NCBI RefSeq assembly: GCF_050587365.1
Contig: NZ_JBOBFV010000003.1
Span: forward strand, 124,001 to 188,000
DNA length: 64,000 nt
Direction of reading: 5' to 3'
From: Plantibacter auratus
GTDB taxonomy: Bacteria; Actinomycetota; Actinomycetes; Actinomycetales; Microbacteriaceae
The notes beneath the pieces were generated by a model, which worked only from the letters and a program-made list of their open reading frames with translations, did not search any database and was not told the DNA's origin. Below are positions 31,855 through 42,300 of the stretch, one piece after another; position 1 is the first letter of the stretch, and the number at the start of each line of letters is the position of its first letter. The translations under genes were made by a program, and so were the position numbers.

Positions 31855-33189
31855 CTAGCCGAAGAGGTTGACCGGCTTGACGATGTCGGCGTACACGAGG
31901 AGCGCGCTCATGCCGCCGAGGACGATCACCACGCCGAAGGTGAGCGGGATGAGCTTCGCCGCGTCCACCGGTCCCGGGTCGCGACGTCGGAAGACCTTCG
32001 CGAAGCGGCGACGGATCGCCTCCCAGAGCGCTGCTGCGACGTGCCCGCCGTCGAGGGGCAGCAAGGGGATGAGGTTGAAGACGAAGAGCGCGACGTTGAG
32101 CGACCCGAGGATGCCGAACACGGTCGCCGCCTTCGACGCGACGGGGATCTCGTCGAGGCTGACCACCTCGCCCACGACCCGTCCGACGCCCACGACACTC
32201 ATCGGCCCGTTGGGGTCGCGCTCGCCGGATCCGAACGCGGCCTGCCCGACGTCGATGAGTCGCTGGGGCAGGTTCAGGATGATGTTGGCGGTCCGGGCGA
32301 TCGTGTCGCCGACGGTCGGCAGGATCGTGGTGACGGGCTGCGCCACCATCTGCTGCTGCGGGGTGATGCCGACGAAGCCGACCTCATGGGTCTTCGCCGA
32401 GCCGTCGGCGTTCGTGACGATCTTGCCGGTCTCGGCGTCGACGACGTCCCGCTCGAGCAGCAGCGGCGTCAGGGTGAGGTCGAGTCGCTGCTCTCCGCGG
32501 GCGACCTCGAGGGCCAACGGCTTGCCCGGCGAATCCTGCACGGCCGCGGAGATCTCGGCGAAGGTGGAGATCGGGGTGCCGTCGATCGAGAGGATCGTGT
32601 CGCCCGGCTTCAAACCCGCGGCGGCCGCCGGACCCTGCGGATCCCCAGCTGCACAGCTCTGGCGGTCGCTGGTGGACGGCAGCACGCACTCGTACACCGA
32701 GGTCAGCGTGCTGCTCTGCTGCGGGACGCCGAACCCCGACACGGCGATACCGATGAACAGGACGGCGAGGACGAGGTTCATGAACGGCCCGCCGAGCATG
32801 ACGACGATCCGCTTCCAGACGGGCAACCGGTAGAAGGTGCGCTCCTCGTCGCCGGCGCCGATCGTGTCGGCACTCGCCTCCCGCGCGTCCTGGACCAGCG
32901 TGTCGAAGAAGCCGGTGCTGGCGTTCCGGGCGGCACCGCCGGGCTGCTTGGGCGGGAACATGCCGATCATCGAGATGTAGCCGCCGAGCGGGATCATCTT
33001 GACGCCGTACTCGGTCTCGCCCTTGCGGCGCGACCAGATGGTGCGACCGAAGCCGATCATGTACTGGGTGACCCGCACGCCGAACAGCTTCGCGGGCACG
33101 AGGTGACCGACCTCGTGCAGCCCGATGGACACGATGAGGCCCACGAGCACGATCACGATGCCGAGGAGGTAGAGGAGGACGGATTCCAC
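31855..33189 (-). CDS. rseP: Site-2 protease RseP-like (M50 metalloprotease), 444 aa
   Basis: An intramembrane zinc protease. The first helix holds HEVGH (His25, Glu26, His29), and a late helix holds NLIPLLPLDGGH at about 376, together the active site. A PDZ domain lies between (about 175-260, GLKPGDTILSIDGTPI). Family members cleave anti-sigma factors and remnant signal peptides. The GTG at 33189 has TAGGGT 6 bases upstream. It follows dxr on the same strand, a common pairing in actinobacteria. Confidence 0.93.
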   Translation of the reverse strand: MESVLLYLLGIVIVLVGLIVSIGLHEVGHLVPAKLFGVRVTQYMIGFGRTIWSRRKGETEYGVKMIPLGGYISMIGMFPPKQPGGAARNASTGFFDTLVQDAREASADTIGAGDEERTFYRLPVWKRIVVMLGGPFMNLVLAVLFIGIAVSGFGVPQQSSTLTSVYECVLPSTSDRQSCAAGDPQGPAAAAGLKPGDTILSIDGTPISTFAEISAAVQDSPGKPLALEVARGEQRLDLTLTPLLLERDVVDAETGKIVTNADGSAKTHEVGFVGITPQQQMVAQPVTTILPTVGDTIARTANIILNLPQRLIDVGQAAFGSGERDPNGPMSVVGVGRVVGEVVSLDEIPVASKAATVFGILGSLNVALFVFNLIPLLPLDGGHVAAALWEAIRRRFAKVFRRRDPGPVDAAKLIPLTFGVVIVLGGMSALLVYADIVKPVNLFG

Positions 33190-33195
33190 GGCGTA

Positions 33196-33201
33196 ACCCT
33201 A
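33196..33201 (-). promoter_or_regulatory. Predicted -10 box (leaderless) for rseP
   Basis: TAGGGT on the minus strand lies 6 bases before the GTG of rseP, within the 85-base gap after dxr. rseP may therefore have its own promoter. Confidence 0.4.
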
Positions 33202-33274
33202 CTCGCGCGGTCGGGTCACCGGCTGCACGCCGGCTGTACGGCCGCTCTGAAGCTTCCGACGATGGACGGGTAGG

Positions 33275-34354
33275 TCAGCCGATGCGCTGCTGCGCGCGAG
33301 CCCTCGCCCAGCGCTCCGCCTCCGCGAGCGCCTCCCGGGTGAGCTCGCCCTCGGGCGCCTCGTGGTCGTCGACGACCGCGCGGACGGTGTCGAGGATGCC
33401 GAGGTAGCCCAGCCGACCCGCGTGGAAGGCCGCAACGGCCTCCTCGTTCGCCGCGTTGAACACGGCCGGATAGGTGCGACCCTGCCCGCCCACGAGCTTG
33501 GCCAGCCGCACCGCCGGGAAGGCCTCGTGGTCGAGGGGCTCGAACGTCCACTGCTGGCGCGAGGTCCAATCGAGCGGGACGCCGACGCCTGGGACCCGGT
33601 TGGGCCAGTCGAGCCCGAGGGAGATGGGGAGCCGCATGTCGGGCGGGGAGGCCTGGGCGATGGTGGAACCGTCGATGAACTCGACCATCGAGTGGACGAT
33701 CGACTGCGGGTGGACCGTCACCTCGATGCGGTCGTATGGGACGTCGAACAGCAGGTGCGCCTCGATCACCTCGAGACCCTTGTTGACGAGGGTCGCCGAG
33801 TTCGTCGTGACGACGAGACCCATGTCCCAGGTGGGGTGGGCGAGTGCCTCGGCCGGCGTGACGCCGGCGAGCGACGCGCGGTCCCGTCCGCGGAACGGTC
33901 CTCCCGAGGCGGTCAGGACGAGCCGTCGCACCTCCGTGGCGGTGCCGGATCGGAGGGCCTGGGCGATCGCGGAATGCTCGGAGTCCACGGGCACGATCTG
34001 GCCGGGTGTCGCGATCCGCCGGACGAGGTCGCCACCGACGATGAGCGACTCCTTGTTCGCGAGCGCGAGCGTCCTGCCCGTCTCGAGGGCCGCGAGGGTC
34101 GGGCCGAGCCCGATGGAGCCCGTGATGCCGTTCAGCACCACGTCGGCGTCGACGCTGCGGATGAGCCGCTCGGCGTCGGCCGCGCCCAGGGCCGTGTCGT
34201 CGACGTGGAAGGCGGCGGCCTGCTCGGCGAGGAGCTCGGCGTTCGAGCCGGCCGTCAGGCCGACGACCTCGAAGCGGTCGCGGTCACCCCTGATGACGTC
34301 GAGTGCCCGCGTGCCGATCGAGCCGGTTGATCCGAGGATGATGACGCGTCTCAC
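33275..34354 (-). CDS. dxr: 1-deoxy-D-xylulose 5-phosphate reductoisomerase (Dxr), 359 aa
   Basis: The second enzyme of the MEP pathway. The NADPH-binding start VIILGSTGSIGTRALDV, the ALANKESLIVGG segment, the metal-binding VDSEHSAIAQAL and the flexible loop ASGGPFRG are all present, followed by HPTWDMG and the C-terminal NAANEEAV. The length is slightly short but within range. The GTG at 34354 was chosen because the Rossmann strand follows at once and TAGACT lies 7 bases upstream. Confidence 0.97.
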   Translation of the reverse strand: MRRVIILGSTGSIGTRALDVIRGDRDRFEVVGLTAGSNAELLAEQAAAFHVDDTALGAADAERLIRSVDADVVLNGITGSIGLGPTLAALETGRTLALANKESLIVGGDLVRRIATPGQIVPVDSEHSAIAQALRSGTATEVRRLVLTASGGPFRGRDRASLAGVTPAEALAHPTWDMGLVVTTNSATLVNKGLEVIEAHLLFDVPYDRIEVTVHPQSIVHSMVEFIDGSTIAQASPPDMRLPISLGLDWPNRVPGVGVPLDWTSRQQWTFEPLDHEAFPAVRLAKLVGGQGRTYPAVFNAANEEAVAAFHAGRLGYLGILDTVRAVVDDHEAPEGELTREALAEAERWARARAQQRIG

Positions 34355-34361
34355 GGCGGTC

Positions 34362-34367
34362 AGTCTA
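34362..34367 (-). promoter_or_regulatory. Predicted -10 box (leaderless) for dxr
   Basis: TAGACT on the minus strand lies 7 bases before the GTG of dxr. It lies in the 35-base gap after the FKBP gene. Confidence 0.45.
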
Positions 34368-34389
34368 CGTCGGCGGCGGTGCGGGCCGC

Positions 34390-35388
34390 TCAGCCCGCGG
34401 CGGGAGCCGTGGTGCTGCTCGCGTCGAGGATGTCGATGACGAACACGATGGTGTCGTCGGCCTCGATGCCCGCCTGGCTGTTGCCGCCGCTCGGTCCGTA
34501 CCCGAGGTCGGGTGGGATGACGGCGATGACCTGCGATCCGATGTGCTGGCCGGCGATGGCGCTCGAGAAGCCCTTCACCACGGCGGACAGCTGGAAGTTG
34601 GTCGGTCCGTTGCCCCAGCTCTCGTCGAAGACCTCGCCGGTCCGCCAGTTCACACCCTGGTAGTTGATGATGACCTCGGCGTCGGGCTGCACCACCGCCC
34701 CGTCGCCCTGCTTGAGGACCGCGACCTGGAGATCGGCCGGAGCGGGCTCCTCGGGGATGGTGACCGTGGGTCGTCCGGCGGTGTCGAGCTCGACCGCGGG
34801 CATCCCGGCGACGGGCTCCTGCGGGACGCCGTCCGCCTTGGCGTCGCTGTGCACCGTGCTGAGGACGTCGGCCACGACGACCAGCGGCTGGTCGGCCTGG
34901 ACCGTGCCGTCGCTCGACCCTGCGGAACCGAACCCGTCGCCCGCCGTGACGAACGCCGCGACGCGGGATCCGACGTTCGTGCACTCGACGGCGCGGACGA
35001 GGCCCTTCAGGTACTTCTGGTCGTTGACCACGATCGCCGTCGCCGGGCTCGCACCGTAGGCGGTCTGCGCGACGATCGACCCGGTCACGGCGTTGTAGAT
35101 CGACATCTCGACGAACGTCGTGTCGCCGGGATCGACCCGCTCTCCGTCGCCCTTGGCCACGATCGTGCGTTCGGTCGTGTCTGCGGCGAGGGTGCCCTTC
35201 GCGAAGGTGACCTCGGGGATCGAGCCGAAGTCGCCACTGACGCTGATGGCCTTGGACGCCTTGCCTGCGCTCGTGTCGGCGCACTCCCCCGGACTGGGAA
35301 GCGCTTGCGACTGCGACGTCGCCGAACTGCACGCGGTCAGCGACACGAGGGACGCGATGACGGCCAGAAGGCAGAGGCTCTTGCGCAC
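34390..35388 (-). CDS. FKBP-type peptidyl-prolyl isomerase lipoprotein, 332 aa
   Basis: A signal peptide ends in a lipobox, LTAC, with the lipidated Cys at 20, so the protein is exported and membrane-anchored. The C-terminal FKBP domain (about 225-330) has GAVVQPDAEVIINYQGV, the VFDESW strand, VVKGFSSAIAGQHIGSQV and PPDLGYG, the normal order. The N-terminal part (about 35-200) looks like a degenerate second FKBP domain. Its role is probably folding of secreted proteins. The GTG at 35388 was chosen because the signal peptide starts there. Confidence 0.9.
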   Translation of the reverse strand: MRKSLCLLAVIASLVSLTACSSATSQSQALPSPGECADTSAGKASKAISVSGDFGSIPEVTFAKGTLAADTTERTIVAKGDGERVDPGDTTFVEMSIYNAVTGSIVAQTAYGASPATAIVVNDQKYLKGLVRAVECTNVGSRVAAFVTAGDGFGSAGSSDGTVQADQPLVVVADVLSTVHSDAKADGVPQEPVAGMPAVELDTAGRPTVTIPEEPAPADLQVAVLKQGDGAVVQPDAEVIINYQGVNWRTGEVFDESWGNGPTNFQLSAVVKGFSSAIAGQHIGSQVIAVIPPDLGYGPSGGNSQAGIEADDTIVFVIDILDASSTTAPAAG

Positions 35389-35521
35389 AGGGGAACTTTC
35401 GGTCGTTGCTGAGGGGTCGGTCCAGTTTCACCCACCAGGCTCCATGCTGGCTGACAGCGCGCCGAACATCCGCGGTGGGTGGTCACACGTGAGTATGCCG
35501 GGTCGCGCATGCGTCGCCGGG

Positions 35522-35527
35522 TACAGT
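35522..35527 (+). promoter_or_regulatory. Predicted -10 box (leaderless) for plsC
   Basis: TACAGT lies 7 bases before the ATG at 35535. No Shine-Dalgarno precedes that ATG. Confidence 0.45.
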
Positions 35528-35534
35528 CGTGCGC

Positions 35535-36347
35535 ATGGCCGATGAGGAGCAGACGCAGCGACGCGCCCAGGAACCCTCCGACCAGACCACGGTCGAACCG
35601 TCGACGGACGACACGGTGTCCACGCCCTCGAAACCGGGTGTCGTCTACTACTTCGGACGAGCCGTCCTGAACACGACGGCGAAGCTGCTCTACCGCCCCA
35701 AGATCATCGGTCGGAAGAACGTCCCGAAGCGTGGGCCGGTCATCCTGGCGAGCAACCACCTCTCGTTCATCGACAGCATCGCGATCCCGATCAGCGCGCC
35801 ACGACGGGTGCAGTTCCTGGCGAAGTCCGATTACTTCACCGGACGCGGTCTGAAGGGCTGGGTCTCGCGCACCTTCTTCACCTCGATCGGCGCGGTCGGG
35901 GTCGAACGTGGCGTCGGACAGGCGGCGCAGGAGGCGCTCGACCAGGGACGCCGGATCCTCGAGAGCGGCGAGGCCTTCGCCATCTACCCCGAGGGCACCC
36001 GGTCGCTCGACGGACGGTTGTACCGCGGCAGGACCGGTGTCGCCTGGCTGGCACTCACCACGGGCGCGACGGTCGTCCCGGTGGGCCTCATCGGCACCGA
36101 CGACCTCATGCCGGTGGGCACCACGATCCCGAAGTTCAAACCGGTCACGGTGATCTTCGGAGAACCCATCGACGTGAGCCACCATGGACCGGCGACCTCA
36201 GGACGCGCCAGACGCAAGGCGACGGACGAGATCATGGCGGCGATCCACGCCCTCACTGGCCAGGAGCTCGCGAACGCCTACAACGAGTCGCCGCCCGCCG
36301 ACACCGTCGAGCGCATCAAGCGCGCCTTCCGCCCGGAACGGCTCTGA
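35535..36347 (+). CDS. 1-acyl-sn-glycerol-3-phosphate acyltransferase (PlsC family), 270 aa
   Basis: Transfers an acyl chain to lysophosphatidic acid or a related acceptor at the inner membrane face. The HX4D motif is NHLSFID (His75, Asp80) and the phosphate-binding motif is YPEGTRS at about 152. A 35-residue acidic, Gln/Thr-rich N-terminal extension precedes the domain. The ATG at 35535 was preferred over a GTG two codons upstream because of the -10 box spacing. Several paralogues exist in such genomes, so the exact acceptor is uncertain. Confidence 0.9.
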   Translation: MADEEQTQRRAQEPSDQTTVEPSTDDTVSTPSKPGVVYYFGRAVLNTTAKLLYRPKIIGRKNVPKRGPVILASNHLSFIDSIAIPISAPRRVQFLAKSDYFTGRGLKGWVSRTFFTSIGAVGVERGVGQAAQEALDQGRRILESGEAFAIYPEGTRSLDGRLYRGRTGVAWLALTTGATVVPVGLIGTDDLMPVGTTIPKFKPVTVIFGEPIDVSHHGPATSGRARRKATDEIMAAIHALTGQELANAYNESPPADTVERIKRAFRPERL

Positions 36348-36368
36348 GCCGCGGCGTCCGTCCACTCC

Positions 36369-36851
36369 TCAGGTGGTCGTCGCGACGACGATCGTCGGTT
36401 CATGACGGACCGGGAAGTTCACCGAGTTGGCGATGAAGCACAGCTCGTTCGCGCGGGCGTGTCCTGCGCGCGCCGCCTCGACCATCGACGCATCGGCGAC
36501 CGTGACCTGCGGACGCAGGACCACCTCCGTGAACGCACCGCTGCCCGCGCCGTCCTCCACCATGGTCCCGACGGCGTCGTCCGTGTAGGCCGTCACCACG
36601 ACACCGAGGGTCACGGCGACGTGCAGGTAGGACAGGAGATGGCACTGGGCGAGGGCCGCGAGGAGCAGCTCCTCGGGGTTCCATCGACCCGGGTCGCCGC
36701 GGAACGGTTTGTCGGCCGAGCCCTCGAGGTCGTGCTTCCCGGCGGCCGTCACCGTGAGCTCCCGGGAGTAGTCCCGGTACCCGCTCGTGCCCGTCCCGAG
36801 GTCTCCGTCCCAGCGGACGCCGATGGTGTAGTCGTGGTGGCCCGTGATCAT
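36369..36851 (-). CDS. OsmC/Ohr-family peroxiredoxin, 160 aa
   Basis: A small thiol peroxidase fold. The signature WNPEELLLAALAQCHLLSYLH holds the first active-site Cys, and ARANELCFIANSVNFPV holds the second. The N-terminal RWDGDLGTGTSGYRDYSR matches the OsmC substrate-side strand. Such proteins reduce organic hydroperoxides. The ATG at 36851 has GATACT 6 bases upstream. It is divergent from gabT and convergent with plsC. Confidence 0.9.
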   Translation of the reverse strand: MITGHHDYTIGVRWDGDLGTGTSGYRDYSRELTVTAAGKHDLEGSADKPFRGDPGRWNPEELLLAALAQCHLLSYLHVAVTLGVVVTAYTDDAVGTMVEDGAGSGAFTEVVLRPQVTVADASMVEAARAGHARANELCFIANSVNFPVRHEPTIVVATTT

Positions 36852-36857
36852 GCCACC

Positions 36858-36863
36858 AGTATC
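36858..36863 (-). promoter_or_regulatory. Predicted -10 box (leaderless) for the OsmC gene
   Basis: GATACT on the minus strand lies 6 bases before the ATG of the OsmC gene. Confidence 0.35.
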
Positions 36864-36919
36864 CCACTGGCCTCTCCGCCGCGGCCCGCGTTCGCGGCCC
36901 CGCTGTCGGGAGGTCGCGC

Positions 36920-36925
36920 TACGCT
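36920..36925 (+). promoter_or_regulatory. Predicted -10 box for gabT
   Basis: TACGCT lies 8 bases before the ATG at 36934. A GGAGG lies between the two, so it is unclear whether the message is leaderless or starts upstream and uses that Shine-Dalgarno. Confidence 0.35.
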
Positions 36926-36933
36926 GGAGGACT

Positions 36934-38307
36934 ATGACTGACACGCTCGACACCACGGACCAGACGACCGCCTCCGCCCCCAGCGTGACGCAGGAGCGTC
37001 GCATCGTGACGGCCGTCCCGGGCCCGCGCTCGCAGGCGCTGCACGCCCGCCGGACCGCGGTCGTGTCCGATGGCGTATCGAGTGTCCTCCCGGTGTACAT
37101 CGAGCGCGCGCACGGCGCGATCGTCGTCGACGTCGACGGCAACCAGTTCATCGACCTCGGTGCCGGTATCGGTGTCACCACCATCGGCCACACGGAGTCC
37201 TCCGTGGTCGGCGCCGTCCAGGACCAGGCGGCCGACGTCCTGCACACCCTGTTCACGATCACCCCCTACGAGGAGTACGTGCGCGTCGCGGAGCTGCTCG
37301 CCGAGCACACCCCGGGCGACTTCGCGAAGAAGTCGGTGCTCGTGAACTCGGGCGCCGAGGCGGTCGAGAACGGCGTGAAGATCGCTCGCAAGTACACCGG
37401 TCGGCGGGCTGTCGCGGTGCTCGACCACGGCTACCACGGTCGCACCAACCTGACCATGGCGATGAACTACAAGGCCGCCCCCTACGCGACCGGCTACGGT
37501 CCGTTCGCCGGCGACGTCTACCACGCCCCCAACTCCTACCCCTACCACGACGGCCTGTCCGGAGCTGCGGCTGCGACCCGCACCATCGCCTACCTCGAGA
37601 AGCGCATCGGTGCCACCGACCTCGCATGCCTCGTCGTCGAGCCGATCCAGGGCGAGGGCGGCTTCGTCGTCCCCGCGGAGGGCTACCTCCCCGCGCTCCA
37701 GGAGTGGTGCACGGCCAACGGCGTCGTGTTCATCGCCGACGAGATCCAGAGCGGCATGGCGCGCACCGGCGAGTACTTCGCGAGCTCGCACTTCGGCCTC
37801 GTCCCCGACCTCGTGCTGAGCGCGAAGGGCATCGCCGGCGGTCTGCCGCTCGCGGCGGTCACGGGGCGCGCCGAGATCATGGACGCCAGCCAGCCCGGCG
37901 GGCTCGGTGGCACCTTCGGCGGTAACCCCGTCGCGTGTGCCGCGTCGGTCGCGGTCTTCGAGTCGATCGAGTCGCGCGGTCTGCTGGCCGAAGCGGATCG
38001 CATCGGTGCCACCCTGACGGCGGCGCTGCTCGAGCTCCAGGGCAAGTACGACATCATCGGCGACGTCCGCGGCATCGGCGCGATGATCGCGATGGAACTC
38101 GTCCAGCCGGGTACCGCCTCGACGACGAAGGAGCCCAACCCGGCCGCCGTCAGCGCCATCGCCGCAGCCGCCGCGCAGCAGGGCGTGCTCGTCCTCACCG
38201 CCGGCACCTACGGCAACGTCCTCCGTTTCCTCCCGAGCCTCGCCGTCTCCGACGAGCTCATCGCGGACGCGATGACGGTCATCGATCAGGCGCTCGCAGC
38301 ACTGTGA
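36934..38307 (+). CDS. gabT: 4-aminobutyrate-2-oxoglutarate transaminase, 457 aa
   Basis: A class III PLP aminotransferase that moves the amino group of GABA to 2-oxoglutarate. Seen in order: FIDLGAGIGVTTIGH, VNSGAEAVENGVKIARKYTGR, HGYHGRTNLTMAMNYK, EPIQGEGGFVVP, FIADEIQSGMARTG (PLP-binding Asp) and LSAKGIAGGLPL with the Schiff-base Lys298. The ATG at 36934 fits the family N-terminus. It is coupled by a GTGA overlap to an asparaginase gene, which points to amino-acid nitrogen use. The specificity is inferred from the family signature. Confidence 0.92.
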   Translation: MTDTLDTTDQTTASAPSVTQERRIVTAVPGPRSQALHARRTAVVSDGVSSVLPVYIERAHGAIVVDVDGNQFIDLGAGIGVTTIGHTESSVVGAVQDQAADVLHTLFTITPYEEYVRVAELLAEHTPGDFAKKSVLVNSGAEAVENGVKIARKYTGRRAVAVLDHGYHGRTNLTMAMNYKAAPYATGYGPFAGDVYHAPNSYPYHDGLSGAAAATRTIAYLEKRIGATDLACLVVEPIQGEGGFVVPAEGYLPALQEWCTANGVVFIADEIQSGMARTGEYFASSHFGLVPDLVLSAKGIAGGLPLAAVTGRAEIMDASQPGGLGGTFGGNPVACAASVAVFESIESRGLLAEADRIGATLTAALLELQGKYDIIGDVRGIGAMIAMELVQPGTASTTKEPNPAAVSAIAAAAAQQGVLVLTAGTYGNVLRFLPSLAVSDELIADAMTVIDQALAAL

Positions 38308-39308
38308 GCACGGCGGTCCCCCAGACCTTCGGCGTCGCGGACGCGGTGGAGCTGGCTGTCGTCGAGCGCAGCGGCTTCATCGAGTCACGACACGCCGGAT
38401 CGGCGATCGTCCTCGGTCCGGAGGGCGAGGTCCTCGCGAGCCTCGGAGCACCGGACGCTCCGGTCTTCCCCCGCTCGTGCCTCAAGCCCTTCCAGGCGAT
38501 CACGATCATGAACGCCGGGGTGTCCCTCGAGGGCGCTCAGGCCGTGCTCGCGACCGCGAGCCATGCGGGCACCCGCAAGCACGTCCAGGTCGTGCGCAGC
38601 ATGCTCGGCCGGGCTCGGATCGAGGACTCGGCGTTGCAGTGCCCGGCCGATTGGCCCGGTGATCGCGCGTCCCGCGACGAGCTGGTCCGGGACGGCCTCG
38701 GCACGAGCCCCCTGTACATGAACTGCTCCGGGAAGCACGCGGCCATGCTGCTCGCCTGCGCGCAGAACGGGTGGGACCAGGCGACGTACCTCGAACCCGA
38801 CCATCCGTTGCAGCTCGCCGTCCGCGACACCGTCGAGCGCTTCACCGGCGAGAAGCCCGCCGCCAGCGGGGTCGACGGCTGCGGGGCGCCGGTGTACGCC
38901 GTCTCCCTGACCGGACTCGCACGTGGCATCGGACGCGTCGTCAACTCCTCCCCCACCTCGCCGTTCGCCCTGTACCGGAACGCCGGGCTGCTCACTGCGG
39001 CGGTGCTCGCCAACGGCTGGGCACTCGATGGACCCGGTCGGGCGAACACGCTCGTCATCGAACGCCTCGGCCTGTTCGCGAAGCTCGGTGCGGAAGGCGT
39101 GATGGTCATGTCGGCACCCGGCGGCGCGACCGTCGCGCTCAAGGTCCTCGACGGCTCGCTCCGGGCCTCGACGATCATCGCCCTCCGTCTACTCGTCTCG
39201 GTCGGAGCACTCGATGCGGCCGCCGTCGACGCCCTCGAACCGGAACTCGACCTGGCCATCCACGGCGGAGCCGCCGTCGTCGGCCGGATCGCCGTCACCG
39301 CGGTCTGA
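38304..39308 (+). CDS. Asparaginase (Rhizobium etli AnsA / PF06089 type), 334 aa
   Basis: Belongs to the asparaginase family unrelated to E. coli AnsA/B. Conserved features are ERSGFIESRHAGSAIVL, PRSCLKPFQ (Ser-Cys-Leu-Lys), HAGTRKHV, MNCSGKHAAMLLAC and DGCGAPV. It would hydrolyse asparagine to aspartate and ammonia in the cytoplasm. The GTG at 38304 overlaps the gabT stop codon, so the two form an operon. No signal peptide is present. Confidence 0.88.
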   Translation: MSTAVPQTFGVADAVELAVVERSGFIESRHAGSAIVLGPEGEVLASLGAPDAPVFPRSCLKPFQAITIMNAGVSLEGAQAVLATASHAGTRKHVQVVRSMLGRARIEDSALQCPADWPGDRASRDELVRDGLGTSPLYMNCSGKHAAMLLACAQNGWDQATYLEPDHPLQLAVRDTVERFTGEKPAASGVDGCGAPVYAVSLTGLARGIGRVVNSSPTSPFALYRNAGLLTAAVLANGWALDGPGRANTLVIERLGLFAKLGAEGVMVMSAPGGATVALKVLDGSLRASTIIALRLLVSVGALDAAAVDALEPELDLAIHGGAAVVGRIAVTAV

Positions 39309-39339
39309 CCGCCCGGCCGACAGCCTCGGCGGCTTCGGG

Positions 39340-42300
39340 TCAGGAGCCGAGCAGGTCCACACGCATCGCCTCCTGTCCGGCCCGCCACCACCAAGCACGG
39401 CCGCTCGCATAGCCGAGGAGCGGGGGGAGTTCACGGCTCCTGGTCGCCTGCCGGAAGTCGGCGGCGGAGCAGCCGTGGACCACCAGGTCGGCACCGGCTG
39501 TGCTCGGCGGAAGGTCTCGCCCGACGACCAACCGGCCCGACAGCCACGTCTCGGGGTCGACGAGGACGACGATCGCGGCGTCGTCCTCCAGGACGTCGCT
39601 CTCGACGCCCGCGACGCCCGCGAGCGGTGCGGACGGGAACAGCTGCGCTGCCGGTTCGATGAGCCGCACGCGTCGCTCCGTCCCGGTCGAGCGCTGCAGC
39701 ATCGCCCGGACCGCTCCGGTCGCGCGCGTGACGATGACGGTCGCGCGTTGCGGGCTCGGTCGCCAGCGGTGGACCCCGGGCGCAGAGGACGGTGACGCCG
39801 GCGACGGTGGAGCGAGCGCGATCTGCACTTCCGAGTCCTGCCAGTGCGCGCGGCCGGCGGGTCGGCGTGGATCGAAGCAGGAGGCGGGTGCGCCGGCGAC
39901 GAGATGATCCTGCCGATCGGCGAGGCGGAGGACGAGCGTGCTGCTCAGCTGAGCCGAGAACCGGTGGACCACACCACCGAGCCGGGAGGCGACGAGGACG
40001 ACGCTGATCCCGCGGCGTCCCCCGTCTCGAAGCAGGCCGAGCAGTGCATCGCGGAGGGCGGCGCCGTGCTCGTCCCCGGCGGTCGCGAGGAGCGACTCCA
40101 CGTCGTCGACCAGCAGGAGGGTGCGCTCGGTCGGGCGGAGCGGATCCGACAGCGCCATGACGGTGTCCCAGGCCTGCTCGGCATCCTGGCCGACGCGCTC
40201 CACGCGGAAGCGATCGCGCGCGCCGACCTCGAGCGTGTCCAGCAGGGTCGTTCGACCGGAACGTCCGGTGCCGAGCACCAGCAGCGAGCCGTCGTGCTCC
40301 GGACACCACACCGCGGGGCGTTGTGCCTGCTCCTCGGGGAGGTCCGCGAGGCCGAACACGATGCCCTCCCCGGGAGGACAGTCGACACCGGTGCTCTCCG
40401 AGCCTCCGGCACGTCCCGCCTCGATCGCCGAGACAGCGCTCAAGGCCAGGCGTGCCGGCAGGGGGTCGAGCCATGGTCGCCGAGGTGCAGGCGCGTCGCG
40501 CCAGCGCTCACGGACCGCGAGGATGTCGTCGGACGTGGTGACCGCGGACTGGAACACGAGTCGTCGGTCGCCGTTCCAGACGATGCAGCGGCCCGGCGTT
40601 CCGGCCGGGATCGCGGCCGCATCGGGCACACCGAGGATCGCGGCGCTGTCGGGGCGCGAGGTGACCCGGAGCGAGAGGCGGAGCGTGCAGTTCGCGAGGA
40701 TGGCGTCGGCGGCGACCGCCGCAGGACGCTGACTGCAGAGGATCAGATGCAGGCCGAGTGATCGCCCGCGGGCCGCGAGGTCGGCGAACACCTGATGGAG
40801 GTGCGGGCTCGCGTCGAGCAGTGCCTGGAACTCGTCGACGACGACGACGAGCCGTGCCGGGCGATGCTCCGGCAGGAGCACGGGGTCGAGCAGGTGCCGC
40901 GCCCCGTGTCCGGCGAGCACACGCTCGCGGTGGCGCAGCTCGGCACGCAGACTCGACACGACGCGGTCCGCCGCTCCCGGTTCGAGGTCGGTCACCATCC
41001 CGACCACGTGCGGCAGAGTCTCCACCGCTTGGAAGGAGGCGCCGCCCTTGCAGTCGACGAGGAGCAGGGAGAGCTCCTGCGGTGAGCACTGCGCGGCGAG
41101 AGCCGTGATCCAGGTGATGAGCAGCTCGCTCTTGCCGCTCCCGGTCGTGCCGCCGACCAGTGCATGGGGTCCGTCCGCTCCGAGGTCCAGCAGCTGCACG
41201 CCCTCGACGCCGGTGCCGACGGCGACCCGGAGCGCATCGGGCCGCCAGTCGGATCCCACCGACGGGCGACGGCCCCGCACCGGATGCACCTGCGCGAAGG
41301 CGACGTCGGTCGGCAGACTCGAGAGGGTCGGCGACTCCCCCGTCGTGAGTGCGGCGGCGGAGAGCGCCTCGACGACGTGTTCCGCTTCGGCCTCCGCGAG
41401 CAGGGTTGGCGACACCGGCACGGACGTGGAGGCGCCGGTACCGTCGGCGAGGACGGTCTGGCCGTCGGTATCGAGGACGAGCAGGTGTCGGCAGCGGGTG
41501 GGGATGAGCTCGACAGTGTCGGACAGGGCGACGAGTACACCGCCGGTCGGCGGGCGTCCTCCCGATCGCCCCGCGGCGGACCCGACCGCTTCCCAGCGTT
41601 CGACGACCGAGACGAGGGTCGGCTCCGCCGGTCGCCCACCGGGCATCGGGTCGGCGGGGTCCGAGACCGCACGGTGCGGGAGGTCCTCGAGGAACGCCCA
41701 GGTGCGGTCGTCGGGAGCCGCGGGCTCACCGGAGAACTGCGCTGCCTGCGGCGGGAGCTGTCGGGCGAGCTGCAGGAGGATGCTGCGGGCCACCGCGCGC
41801 GCGAACACCCTCCCACCGACGATGCCGATCCCCTCGACCGCCTCGACCACGACCGGCGCCTCGGACAGCCGTGCCGCCCAATCCCATCGGTCGTCGTCCG
41901 CCCCCGCGTCCACTCGGACGGCACTCCTCGTCTCCCCTCGCCCGACGCAGACGAGCGTGCGGCGGGCCTCCGGTACCCGCCACCTGGCACGATCGGGTCC
42001 GTCGATGACCCCGAGGAGCCGACCGGCAGGGTGGAGTGCTCGCAGTTCCTCGAGTTCCTCGACGTGTGCTCGCGCGATGTCCTGCTCCAGCTCCTGCGCC
42101 GCAGCGTCATACGCCGCGCGCGCCCGCCGTCCGCGCCGACGTCTGGTCCAGCGTGCGTCGATGTAGCCGGCGACGGCGATGAGGGGCCCGAGCGCGGCGA
42201 AGACGAGGGTCACGGGTGAGCCGGTGATCGCGAACAGGGCGACCGACCCGACGACCGGGGCGAGACTTGCGAGGATCGGGAGCGACCCGGTGTGCGGCTC

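Noticed and set aside
30118..33273. Long plus-strand frames opposite the kinase, rseP and dxr genes
   Set aside because: All are Arg/Gly/Asp-rich shadows with no domain, in the mirror of clear genes.
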